Shown here in pieces: positions 1 to 5,554 of a stretch of DNA of 5,604 bases (the first letter of the stretch is position 1; the number at the start of each line of letters is the position of its first letter). Position numbers and translations under genes: made by a program. The notes below the pieces were generated by a model. It was not told the DNA's origin and made no database searches. It saw nothing but the letters and a program-made list of their open reading frames with translations. This DNA is from Pseudomonadota bacterium. Its GTDB lineage: Bacteria; Pseudomonadota; Gammaproteobacteria; Pseudomonadales; Pseudohongiellaceae. The stretch covers positions 1-5,604 of the forward strand of contig JADFOC010000213.1 in assembly GCA_022563075.1 (NCBI GenBank). Direction: 5' to 3'.

Positions 1-2
1 AT

Positions 3-212
3 AAATACGTTCCGTGTCGAGATGCCAGTTTATCGCTCTATCGTTCGGCGTTCGTTTGGGCCACCAGGTGGACTGACCGGTCTGAGGAGTACCGGGCACT
101 TCTACTCCGGTTAAAAGCCGCGGAACGATTCGATGCATCATTTGGCGCATCGCCAATGCCACTTTGTAGTACACCGTCCGGCAATCGTCAAATTGTGCTG
201 GGTGAGTATTGA
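3..212 (+). other. Open frame running in from the left edge, unassigned
   Basis: One plus-strand frame is open from the window edge to a TGA at 210-212, about 69 codons, with no start needed inside the window. Its middle (about 75-140) would read as a charged, helix-like stretch containing SEEYRALLLRLKAAERF. That could be the C-terminal end of a truncated upstream gene. I recognise no family, and 69 open codons can arise by chance. The other two plus-strand frames are closed by 114 or earlier. Together with 213-275, this is sequence in which I cannot support a real gene. The neighbouring YjbR-like gene is frameshifted, so this stretch may also be decayed. Confidence 0.2.
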
Positions 213-275
213 CGTTACGGCCAAATATTCGCCGGAACACAGCGGTGTTAATATGATAGCGCGCCGGGTCGGGGC

Positions 276-593
276 TTGCAGGTGTTCAATCTGGAGTCAT
301 GTCCGTGGCCAGTTTCTACGTCCGTTCGGCAATCCGGTGTGGAAGGCTGGCAAAAAACCTTTGTCTGCAGTCATTACTATCACCAGCGCCTAAACCTGCA
401 GGTTTGGGTTGGCACCGAACAACAGAGTTTCTTGACGATGGATGAGCGCTACCGGATTCCCTACTATGTTGGTCATAGAGGCTGGATCGATCTCGATGTT
501 ACCGGAGAAGTCAATTGGCAAGAAATAGAGAACCTGGTGTTAACCAGCTATCGCCATTTCGCCCTGCAACGCATGCTCAAACTGCTGGCTTGA
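276..593 (+). pseudogene. MmcQ/YjbR-family protein gene, apparently twice frameshifted
   Basis: The C-terminal two thirds match the MmcQ/YjbR family, small single-domain proteins with a CyaY-like, possibly DNA-binding fold whose role is poorly known. Recognisable blocks are RLNLQVWV, then RIPYYVGHRGWIDLDV, then a final helix with NWQEIENLVLTSYRHFALQR. The family block expected just upstream, FGNPVWKAGKK, is present but in another frame (325-357). The family-like protein is rebuilt by dropping one base near 324 and adding one A to the A-run at 352-357, giving VSTSFGNPVWKAGKKTFVC. The two shifts cancel, so one frame stays open from a TTG at 276 to the TGA at 591-593 (105 codons), with about 10 residues scrambled. 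No good in-frame ATG or ribosome binding site precedes it, and a TAA lies at 249-251. It converges on the SPFH gene, 34 bases away. It could be a decayed gene, a still-translated variant, or a sequence with two indel errors. The family call is firm; the pseudogene status is inference. Confidence 0.6.
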
Positions 594-598
594 GCATG

Positions 599-626
599 CC
601 TCATGAGGTGCTTGCATAGAGCAAGC
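599..626. other. Adjacent hairpins between convergent genes
   Basis: Between the YjbR-like stop (593) and the SPFH stop (628) lie a perfect palindrome, CCTCATGAGG (599-608), and a stem-loop with arms GCTTGC (610-615) and GCAAGC (621-626) around a five-base loop. The position suits a bidirectional transcription end. Neither structure is followed by a T-run on either strand, so a standard intrinsic terminator is not supported. Confidence 0.3.
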
Positions 627-627
627 G

Positions 628-1476
628 CTACCTGCCCATTAAGCCCTTCAGCGCCCCCGGAATATCGGCGGGGAACACGACAAACTTGGTATTGTCCGAT
701 TCGGCCAAATTTTGCAACGAGTTGATGTACTTCTCACCCAATAAGTAAACCACAGGCATTTCTTTCTCGCCGATCGCTTCACTCACCAGGGAGATGGCTT
801 TCTTACTGGCTGTTGCCAGGATGACTTGTGCTTCGGCCTCGCGCTTGGATGCCTCGAGTTCACCTTCGGCCTTCAAGATGACCGCCTGTTTATCACCGTC
901 GGCACGCGTCACCGTGGCACGGCGCGCCCGTTCCGCCGCCGCCTGTTCTTCCATCGCCGACTGCATGGTGTCCGATGGATTTATGTCCTGAATTTCGACG
1001 GTCTTGAGGATGATACCCCAATCGGAGATATCGTCGGATATGGCTGCCTTCAAATGCGACTTGATGTGATCGCGTGAGGACAAGGCCTCATCCAGTGACA
1101 TCTCACCTAAAATCGAGCGTAGCGATGTTTGTACCAGTGTCTGAATCGCGATCACATAGTTTTCAACACCGTAGACCGCTTTCTCGGGCGATACGATATT
1201 GATGTAGGCCACCGCATTGGTGAGCAACACCGCATTATCTTTGGTGATTACTTCCTGCGAGGGAATATCCAGAACGATATCTTTGGTGGTGACTTTATGG
1301 GCCACCACATCGATGTAAGGAATGATAAAATTTAGCCCTGGGGTAAGCGACACGTGGTATTTACCCAGTCGTTGAACCACCCATTTGTACCCCTGAGGTA
1401 CTTGGCGCACTCCTTGGGCGACGGTTATCATTATAAACAGTAAGACTGCTATCGCGATTACAAATGCTGGTTCCAT
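628..1476 (-). CDS. qmcA: SPFH/band 7 protein, QmcA/paraslipin-like
   Basis: This is a 282-residue membrane-anchored SPFH (stomatin/prohibitin/flotillin/HflK-C) protein of the paraslipin group, which includes E. coli QmcA (about 305 residues) and mitochondrial STOML2. Such proteins form ring-like oligomers and organise membrane microdomains or modulate proteases such as FtsH. Residues 1-21 form one hydrophobic anchor. The SPFH domain spans about 22-180 and has family hallmarks: VPQGYKWVVQRLGKYH (26-41), PGLNFIIPYID (46-56), LDIPSQEVITKDNA (69-82) and the YGVENY and LRSILGEMSLDEAL blocks (102-132). Residues 175-230 are rich in Ala, Glu, Lys and Arg and should form the oligomerising coiled coil. 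The C-terminus is hydrophobic and slightly shorter than in E. coli. AAGGAG sits 7 bases before the ATG. It lies 42 bases downstream of the NfeD gene on the same strand, and SPFH-NfeD pairing is a conserved arrangement. The family is clear; the cellular role is by analogy. Confidence 0.93.
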   Translation of the reverse strand: MEPAFVIAIAVLLFIMITVAQGVRQVPQGYKWVVQRLGKYHVSLTPGLNFIIPYIDVVAHKVTTKDIVLDIPSQEVITKDNAVLLTNAVAYINIVSPEKAVYGVENYVIAIQTLVQTSLRSILGEMSLDEALSSRDHIKSHLKAAISDDISDWGIILKTVEIQDINPSDTMQSAMEEQAAAERARRATVTRADGDKQAVILKAEGELEASKREAEAQVILATASKKAISLVSEAIGEKEMPVVYLLGEKYINSLQNLAESDNTKFVVFPADIPGALKGLMGR

Positions 1477-1490
1477 CGCTGTACTCCTTA

Positions 1491-1531
1491 TTGGTATTAG
1501 CTTTTTGGTATTAACGCATTAGGTGGTATTA
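1491..1531. repeat. Three copies of TGGTATTA between nfeD and qmcA
   Basis: TGGTATTA occurs at 1492-1499, 1506-1513 and 1524-1531; the first two extend to TTGGTATTA. The third copy lies inside the final codons of the NfeD gene. The offsets are 14 and 18 bases. This may be simple slippage-type duplication in the junction between the two genes; no function is evident. Confidence 0.4.
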
Positions 1532-1989
1532 CTGGCTTGAGCTTTTTTTACGATCAGAGAGTTTCCAGACAAATCCACCACACTGACTCGATCCCCGATA
1601 CTCAAGGCATCCTGTGAAATGATCATCCACTCGTCGGATCCTAGCAAAGGTGCCGGGAATCGGACGGTGCCTCGTTTTTCACCGTTGGGTGGCGCCAAGA
1701 CTTGCCCTATCTCTCCTAACAAGGCTTCCTTGGACAAACCGGCTTTGGTTTTATCGCGTGAAAGCGGTTTCAGGTACTTAAACCAGGCGAGAGCGAAGAC
1801 AGTGGACAAAGCGCCCCAGATGATAAGTTGGGCGGGGACGTTTATTCCCGGAAATGGTAACAAGACCAGGCCAACCACTACTGCCGCGGCGCCAAACCAG
1901 AAAATAAAGAAGGAACCAATAAAGATTTCAGCGAGCATCAGTGCGATGCCGCCAACAATCCAATGCCAGTATAGAAGTTCAAATTCCAT
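1519..1989 (-). CDS. NfeD-family membrane protein (YbbJ-like)
   Basis: This is a 156-residue short-type NfeD protein, the usual partner of a paraslipin/QmcA SPFH protein and similar in size and layout to E. coli YbbJ. The N-terminal part has closely packed hydrophobic segments, about residues 7-24, 26-46 and 52-71, so it should be an inner-membrane protein. A linker with KYLKPLSRDKTKAG follows. Residues 85-150 fit the OB-fold soluble domain, with the typical pattern GEIGQVL, GTVRF, GSDEWMI, IGDRVSVVDLSGNSLIV. It lacks the N-terminal serine-protease domain of long NfeD proteins. Its role is thought to be helping its SPFH partner assemble or act in the membrane. The ATG is preceded by AAGGAG at a 7-base spacing, which supports this start. 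It is the first gene of a two-gene minus-strand unit with the SPFH gene 42 bases downstream. Confidence 0.9.
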   Translation of the reverse strand: MEFELLYWHWIVGGIALMLAEIFIGSFFIFWFGAAAVVVGLVLLPFPGINVPAQLIIWGALSTVFALAWFKYLKPLSRDKTKAGLSKEALLGEIGQVLAPPNGEKRGTVRFPAPLLGSDEWMIISQDALSIGDRVSVVDLSGNSLIVKKAQASNTT

Positions 1990-2016
1990 GATCAGTCTCC
2001 TTTTTAGCGAGTAGGC

Positions 2017-2046
2017 ATTATTGATCTGTTTTAGCCGCCTAGTAAA
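2017..2046 (-). promoter_or_regulatory. Candidate sigma-70 promoter of the nfeD-qmcA operon
   Basis: On the minus strand, TTTACT (2041-2046, four of six to TTGACA) and AATAAT (2017-2022, five of six to TATAAT) are separated by 18 bases. They lie about 30 bases before the nfeD start and just ahead of its ribosome binding site at 1997-2002. The position is right, but matches of this quality occur by chance. Confidence 0.4.
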
Positions 2047-2053
2047 CTAATAT

Positions 2054-2081
2054 CGGGGCGTAATTCGAAAATTCCACCCCG
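2054..2081. other. GC-clamped inverted repeat upstream of nfeD promoter
   Basis: CGGGG at 2054-2058 pairs with CCCCG at 2077-2081. After two mismatches separated by one pair, an inner AATT/AATT stem (2062-2065 with 2070-2073) closes a CGAA tetraloop. It sits directly behind the candidate nfeD -35 box and could be an operator or the transcription end of the hydroxylase operon. There is no strong T-run on the minus-strand downstream side, so a standard terminator is not established. Confidence 0.35.
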
Positions 2082-2135
2082 CTATTCATAAATTGATGTG
2101 CCATGTCGCCACGGCAAGAGTATTTGAGAAGGCTC

Positions 2136-2175
2136 AGTGCAGGCACTAGGCACCGTTCGAGAGAACGGCACCGTT
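2136..2175. other. Hairpin cluster downstream of the hydroxylase operon
   Basis: The region holds an AGTGC/GCACT inverted repeat (2136-2147). It also holds a perfect six-base stem CCGTTC/GAACGG (2153-2158 with 2163-2168) closing a GAGA tetraloop on the plus strand. GCACCGTT is directly repeated at 2150-2157 and 2168-2175. The cluster lies about 40-80 bases past the stop of the molybdopterin subunit and may limit or end its transcript. No T-run follows, so it could equally be an RNA-stabilising structure. Confidence 0.35.
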
Positions 2176-2216
2176 AGCGAAAGAGATTAACCACGGGCTG
2201 ATAGTATTTCGTTTTA

Positions 2217-4655
2217 CTAAAAAGTGTTTAGCGCCAGTAGTTTTGATTCTTGCTCGATTTCAGCCGCATGATTCACGATCATGTCTGCGGTCACTGGAAC
2301 TCGATTGAACAGGTGGCCATCTAACGCATCTGCTATGGCGCTGGTGACTGCGGCCACCGCGCAACCCTGTGAAGGTTCTCCCACGCCTCGGCCGCCGGCT
2401 GGGTTATCAGGGTCGGCAATATCGACACCTGCATTTTTCATCTCTGCCGGTACATCCAGCATCGTTGGAAGTTTGGCCTGGTAAAAGCCAAGATTGGCGG
2501 GCAGTGCATTTTGCGGATCGTACACATGACGTTCTGTGGCAGCCATGCCAAAACCCCAGACCGCACCACCATTGATCTGTTGCGATAAGCCTTGTGGGTG
2601 GATCACCGTGCCACAATCTGAGACGCCAACGTAATCGAGGATTTGGTATTTACCGGTTTCCAGATCAATCTCGACTTCAGCCATGCCTACCGTCAGGCCG
2701 GGTGCGATGCCGCGCTTGGGCAAGTTATCTTTCGCGACACCAATCAGTCCAGTTCCCGCCAGCCCCTCTACGGCGCGGCGCGTAATCGGATGGATATCAT
2801 CGGGATATTCCTGACCACTGTATTTACCACCCAACTCGATGGCTTTCGCTGCCGCTTCACCGTAGCTCATGCCCTGGCTACTGTCCTGGGTCTTAAATAC
2901 GCGCTCATCGCCGATGCTATAGTCAGCAACCGAACCGCCAAATTCTGCCGCTGCGATTTCCTTTAATTTCATCACGGCATCTTCGGCCGCCACCCAGTTA
3001 GCACGGGTATGGGTAAAAATCGTATTACTACCGCCCTGGGTCGAACTGTGGGGTAAATGTCGATCGGTATTGCCGCTTACGATCTCGCAGTTTTCCCAGC
3101 GACATTGCAGCACCTCAGCCGCAGCTCTAACGGTGCCAGCATAGGAATAGGTACCGAGATTGCCGACGCCGCTGTGCAAGTAAATTTTGCCATTGGGATC
3201 AATCCGTACCAGTCCGTCGTAACCGCTACCACCTGCCGAGTGATAACCGAGCCCGACGCCAATGCCGCGGACTTTGCTGCCGTCGCGCTGGCGTGGTTGA
3301 CTCTCACGTTGCTGCCAGTTGAACATTTCCGAGGCTTTATCGAGGGCTTCAGCCAGGTAGGCGCTGGTCACCGGTCCCTGGTATTCATAGACCAAGGATT
3401 CATTATTTGGCGCGTTGACGCGCCGAAATGCGACGCGGTCCATGCCGAGCTGCCGGGCGGCTTGGTCCATAATCGGTGCTAATGCGGCCGACATTTCATT
3501 CTGGCCGGGACCTCGTTGTGCCCCTCTGGGTGTGGTGTTGGTAAACACCGGTATATTGCGCAGACGCATTGCCGACGGGGTATACACGACGGAGATATGC
3601 TGGGCTGAGGAGGATGCACTGTTGCGACCGGTAGGTCCACCATCGCTGATAATGATGACATCTACCGCCGCCACGGTGCCATCGGCGCGAACCCCGATTT
3701 TTATCCAGCCCTGCATGCCCGGTCGAGCGACGCCGATGTAAAATTCTTCTTCTCGCGTAATACGGAGCTGCACCGGTCGATTCAGCAAGCGCGCGAAATG
3801 GCCACAGACTCCCATGATGGGATAGGAGCGGCCTTTGGAGCCAAACCCACCACCGGTATTCTCAGAGATCAGACACAGGTTCTCCGGTTCGATGCCCAGC
3901 ATGGCAGCAAGGCTCTCATTCACTGCACTCTGACTCTGGGTTGAACCGTAGAAGTAGCACTTGCCATTTTCCCAATAGGCCATGGCGCTACGAGGCTCCA
4001 TGCAATGGTGAGGTGTGCCAGCGGTGACAAAGGATTCTTCGATGATGACTTTGCTCTCGGCGAAAGCGCCTTCCAGGTCACCGTAGGTCCAACCACCGGC
4101 GAAATCGACGCCACGGGGTTCCTCGCCGTTACGCAAGCGTTGTATTTCGTTGGCAGGCCATTTGATGGTGCCGAAACCACCGCGAATGGTGGCGTTTTCA
4201 TCCGCCAGCGAATTGGATTGTTGCAATACGTTGCCGTCTGGATAGGCGTTGGGGCCACCCTCCACCAGGCTTTCCAATGGATCGGTAACAAAAGGGCGAT
4301 GCTCGAAATCCACTCGAATCTTGTCGAGTGCATTTTCTGCAATCTCATCGGAGATGGCAGCGATGGCGAGAATAGGTTGTCCGACATAGGTCACGTCTTC
4401 AGACGCCAGCATCGGGTTGGCTGGCGCGGTGGATGGGGGCAGATCCTCGGCGGTAATCATCCCTAACACACCGTCCATACGCAGTGCTTCCGAGGCATCG
4501 ATGGCTACCACCCGTCCACTGGGCATGGGACTGGTTAACAGTCGTGCATAAACCAGGCCTTCGGGCTGAAAATCTTCGACGTATTTAGCATCGCCGGTTA
4601 CCTTGCCTTCGACATCGGGTGGAGTGAAGTCTTTTCCAATATGCATGAAGCTCAT
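2217..4655 (-). CDS. Molybdopterin-binding subunit of a xanthine dehydrogenase-family hydroxylase
   Basis: This 812-residue large subunit belongs to the molybdenum hydroxylase family (xanthine dehydrogenase, aldehyde oxidase, CO dehydrogenase, isoquinoline 1-oxidoreductase). These enzymes hydroxylate a carbon using water and pass electrons to [2Fe-2S] centres. The N-terminal domain begins VEGKVTGDAKYVEDF (15-29) and continues to about 130. Molybdopterin-contact motifs are GGGFGSKG (268-275), RGAQRGPGQNE (377-387) and STQGGSNT (538-545). GVGEP at 757-761 carries the expected catalytic glutamate, Glu760. Two features are unusual: the pocket segment usually written GQG reads GVGNLGTYS (496-504), and an additional stretch lies at about 140-195. 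There is no signal peptide. The start ATG overlaps the small-subunit stop (ATGA, 4652-4655), with CGGAG 8 bases upstream. Co-export with the Tat-signalled small subunit is inferred. The substrate is unknown and no FAD subunit is adjacent. Confidence 0.92.
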   Translation of the reverse strand: MSFMHIGKDFTPPDVEGKVTGDAKYVEDFQPEGLVYARLLTSPMPSGRVVAIDASEALRMDGVLGMITAEDLPPSTAPANPMLASEDVTYVGQPILAIAAISDEIAENALDKIRVDFEHRPFVTDPLESLVEGGPNAYPDGNVLQQSNSLADENATIRGGFGTIKWPANEIQRLRNGEEPRGVDFAGGWTYGDLEGAFAESKVIIEESFVTAGTPHHCMEPRSAMAYWENGKCYFYGSTQSQSAVNESLAAMLGIEPENLCLISENTGGGFGSKGRSYPIMGVCGHFARLLNRPVQLRITREEEFYIGVARPGMQGWIKIGVRADGTVAAVDVIIISDGGPTGRNSASSSAQHISVVYTPSAMRLRNIPVFTNTTPRGAQRGPGQNEMSAALAPIMDQAARQLGMDRVAFRRVNAPNNESLVYEYQGPVTSAYLAEALDKASEMFNWQQRESQPRQRDGSKVRGIGVGLGYHSAGGSGYDGLVRIDPNGKIYLHSGVGNLGTYSYAGTVRAAAEVLQCRWENCEIVSGNTDRHLPHSSTQGGSNTIFTHTRANWVAAEDAVMKLKEIAAAEFGGSVADYSIGDERVFKTQDSSQGMSYGEAAAKAIELGGKYSGQEYPDDIHPITRRAVEGLAGTGLIGVAKDNLPKRGIAPGLTVGMAEVEIDLETGKYQILDYVGVSDCGTVIHPQGLSQQINGGAVWGFGMAATERHVYDPQNALPANLGFYQAKLPTMLDVPAEMKNAGVDIADPDNPAGGRGVGEPSQGCAVAAVTSAIADALDGHLFNRVPVTADMIVNHAAEIEQESKLLALNTF

Positions 4656-5239
4656 GACAGCAACTCCGAGGCGCGCATGACGCCGTTTAGGTAATGATCA
4701 TAGGCTCCGCATCGGCACAAATTGCCCGCCAGTGCCTGACGCGCCTGTTCGCGGCTGGGATTGGGGTTGGCCCGCAGCAGGGCCGTGGCTGACATCACCT
4801 GCCCGGGTGTGCAGAAGCCACATTGTGGTGCAAGTTCTTCGACAAAGGCCTGCTGCACCGCACTGAGGCTGCCATCGGCGGCACGTAAGCCTTCTACGGT
4901 GGTTATGGCTTTCTGCTTGATGCTGTGGGTAAGCAGCGAACAACTGTAATTGGCGACGTCATCCAATAACACCGTGCAGGCGCCGCATTCACCACGATTG
5001 CAGGCCACTTTTAAACCAGTGAGCCCGAGTTTATTGCGCAGGGTGAAGGCCAGGGTTTCAGTCGGGGCCACATCGACCAAGCGGTTGCGGCCATTGATGT
5101 TCAGTGACAGCAGTCTTTCTACCACGGCATTGGAGTTGGATTGTGCGGTAGCCAGATAATAACCGGCTCCGGATGCGGCGGCGGCGCTGGAGAAAATCAC
5201 GCCCTTGATAAATCGTCTACGACTAAGTTTCGGACTCAC
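4652..5239 (-). CDS. Tat-exported [2Fe-2S] subunit of the molybdenum hydroxylase
   Basis: This 195-residue iron-sulfur subunit relays electrons from the molybdenum site. A consensus twin-arginine motif, SRRRFIK (6-12), is followed by a small-residue hydrophobic stretch (13-31) and an AxA site at 30-32, so export to the periplasm is predicted. The plant-type ferredoxin domain has C80-x4-C85-x2-C88-x11-C100. The helical domain has C140-x2-C143-x31-C175-x-C177. All eight cluster cysteines are therefore present. I chose the GTG at 5237-5239 because AGGGAG lies 10 bases upstream and it places the Tat motif at the usual distance from the N-terminus. The same frame extends to a TTG at 5317, which would put an unlikely His- and Cys-containing extension before the signal; an ATG nearby is out of frame. 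It is the first gene of the operon and overlaps the large subunit by four bases. The layout resembles E. coli PaoA, but without a FAD subunit it is closer to isoquinoline-oxidoreductase-type two-subunit enzymes. Confidence 0.92.
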   Translation of the reverse strand: MSPKLSRRRFIKGVIFSSAAAASGAGYYLATAQSNSNAVVERLLSLNINGRNRLVDVAPTETLAFTLRNKLGLTGLKVACNRGECGACTVLLDDVANYSCSLLTHSIKQKAITTVEGLRAADGSLSAVQQAFVEELAPQCGFCTPGQVMSATALLRANPNPSREQARQALAGNLCRCGAYDHYLNGVMRASELLS

Positions 5240-5249
5240 GGCATCGATA

Positions 5250-5255
5250 CTCCCT
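5250..5255 (-). promoter_or_regulatory. Ribosome binding site deciding the GTG start of the [2Fe-2S] subunit
   Basis: AGGGAG on the minus strand lies 10 bases before the GTG at 5237-5239. No comparable site precedes the more distant TTG at 5317, so this site sets the start. Confidence 0.6.
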
Positions 5256-5361
5256 ACGGTTTTTTTGTTGTGGTGATTTGCCGCAAATACCCGGCAATGG
5301 TAAATCTTCGGCAGCAATTACCCTACTCTTGAGATGGGCAAAAATCAATGCCGAGAGGCCT

Positions 5362-5390
5362 TATATACGGTCTTAAAGCAGCCGGTTGTT
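5362..5390 (-). promoter_or_regulatory. Candidate promoter of the molybdenum hydroxylase operon
   Basis: TATATA on the minus strand (5362-5367) is a plausible -10 box about 120 bases before the GTG start. The position 17 bases further upstream (5385-5390) reads AACAAC, a poor -35, and falls inside an inverted repeat. A weak -35 overlapped by a dyad would fit an activator- or repressor-controlled promoter. This is inference from position only. Confidence 0.3.
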
Positions 5391-5405
5391 ACAACGCATA
5401 ACAAC
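5385..5405. promoter_or_regulatory. Inverted repeat GTTGTTA-N7-TAACAAC, possible operator
   Basis: There are perfect seven-base arms at 5385-5391 and 5399-5405 around a seven-base spacer. The 14-base spacing between arm starts and the location over the expected -35 of the hydroxylase promoter suit a dimeric transcription factor site. No regulator gene is in the window, so the binding protein is unknown. Confidence 0.45.
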
Positions 5406-5435
5406 TCGGTTGGGTGGTCAGTTCCAAATTTCCAG

Positions 5436-5464
5436 TTGATCCGATTCGATTGCTGTGATATCAA
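5436..5464 (+). promoter_or_regulatory. Weak candidate promoter for the right-edge gene
   Basis: TTGATC (5436-5441) is followed after 17 bases by TATCAA (5459-5464), each matching four of six consensus positions. The -10 falls inside the first TGATATCA palindrome. A better -10-like hexamer, TATGAT (5465-5470), has no suitable -35. Low certainty. Confidence 0.25.
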
Positions 5465-5474
5465 TATGATATCA
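5456..5474. promoter_or_regulatory. Tandem TGATATCA palindromes, possible operator
   Basis: The 8-base palindrome TGATATCA occurs at 5456-5463 and again at 5467-5474, separated by ATA. The 11-base offset places both on the same face of the helix, and the whole 19-base block is itself almost symmetric. It lies about 80-100 bases before the edge gene, where a promoter would be expected. Confidence 0.45.
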
Positions 5475-5498
5475 AAATGATTCATCCCGTGAAAATGT

Positions 5499-5520
5499 CA
5501 CAGAAACCAAGATTTCTGTG
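5499..5520. promoter_or_regulatory. Perfect inverted repeat CACAGAAA-N6-TTTCTGTG
   Basis: Arms of eight bases at 5499-5506 and 5513-5520 match perfectly around a six-base spacer. It ends 34 bases before the ATG at 5555. It may be an operator or, if transcription starts upstream, a stem-loop in the 5' leader. No T-run follows, so it is not a standard terminator. Confidence 0.45.
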
Positions 5521-5554
5521 TGCTTGGAACGGCAAGCTAAAGCAGGGTAATCCT

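Noticed and set aside
352..358. The AAAAAAC run as a programmed -1 ribosomal frameshift site
   Set aside because: The heptamer resembles a slippery sequence, but the zero frame reads AAA AAA CCT, so the tRNA in the first site would re-pair on CAA with a mismatch. The frame needed upstream is also not continuous, because a second opposite shift is required near 324.
599..626. Intrinsic terminator between the convergent genes
   Set aside because: The hairpins are real in sequence, but no T-run follows on either strand, so they are listed only as structures.
1491..1531. CRISPR-like or iteron array from the TGGTATTA copies
   Set aside because: There are only three short copies at uneven spacing, one of them inside coding sequence, with no unique spacers of suitable length.
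3057..3482. A 141-codon plus-strand open frame inside the hydroxylase large subunit
   Set aside because: It lies fully antisense to a conserved gene with clear motifs, its translation matches no family I know, and no suitable start signals were seen.
4005..4466. A 153-codon plus-strand open frame and a 155-codon minus-strand frame (3920-4387) in the same place
   Set aside because: Both are alternative-frame readings of the molybdopterin subunit, whose own frame carries the conserved domains throughout this stretch.
5240..5317. N-terminal extension of the [2Fe-2S] subunit to a TTG at 5317
   Set aside because: It would put 26 polar, His- and Cys-containing residues before the Tat motif and has no ribosome binding site, whereas the GTG at 5237-5239 has AGGGAG at a good distance.
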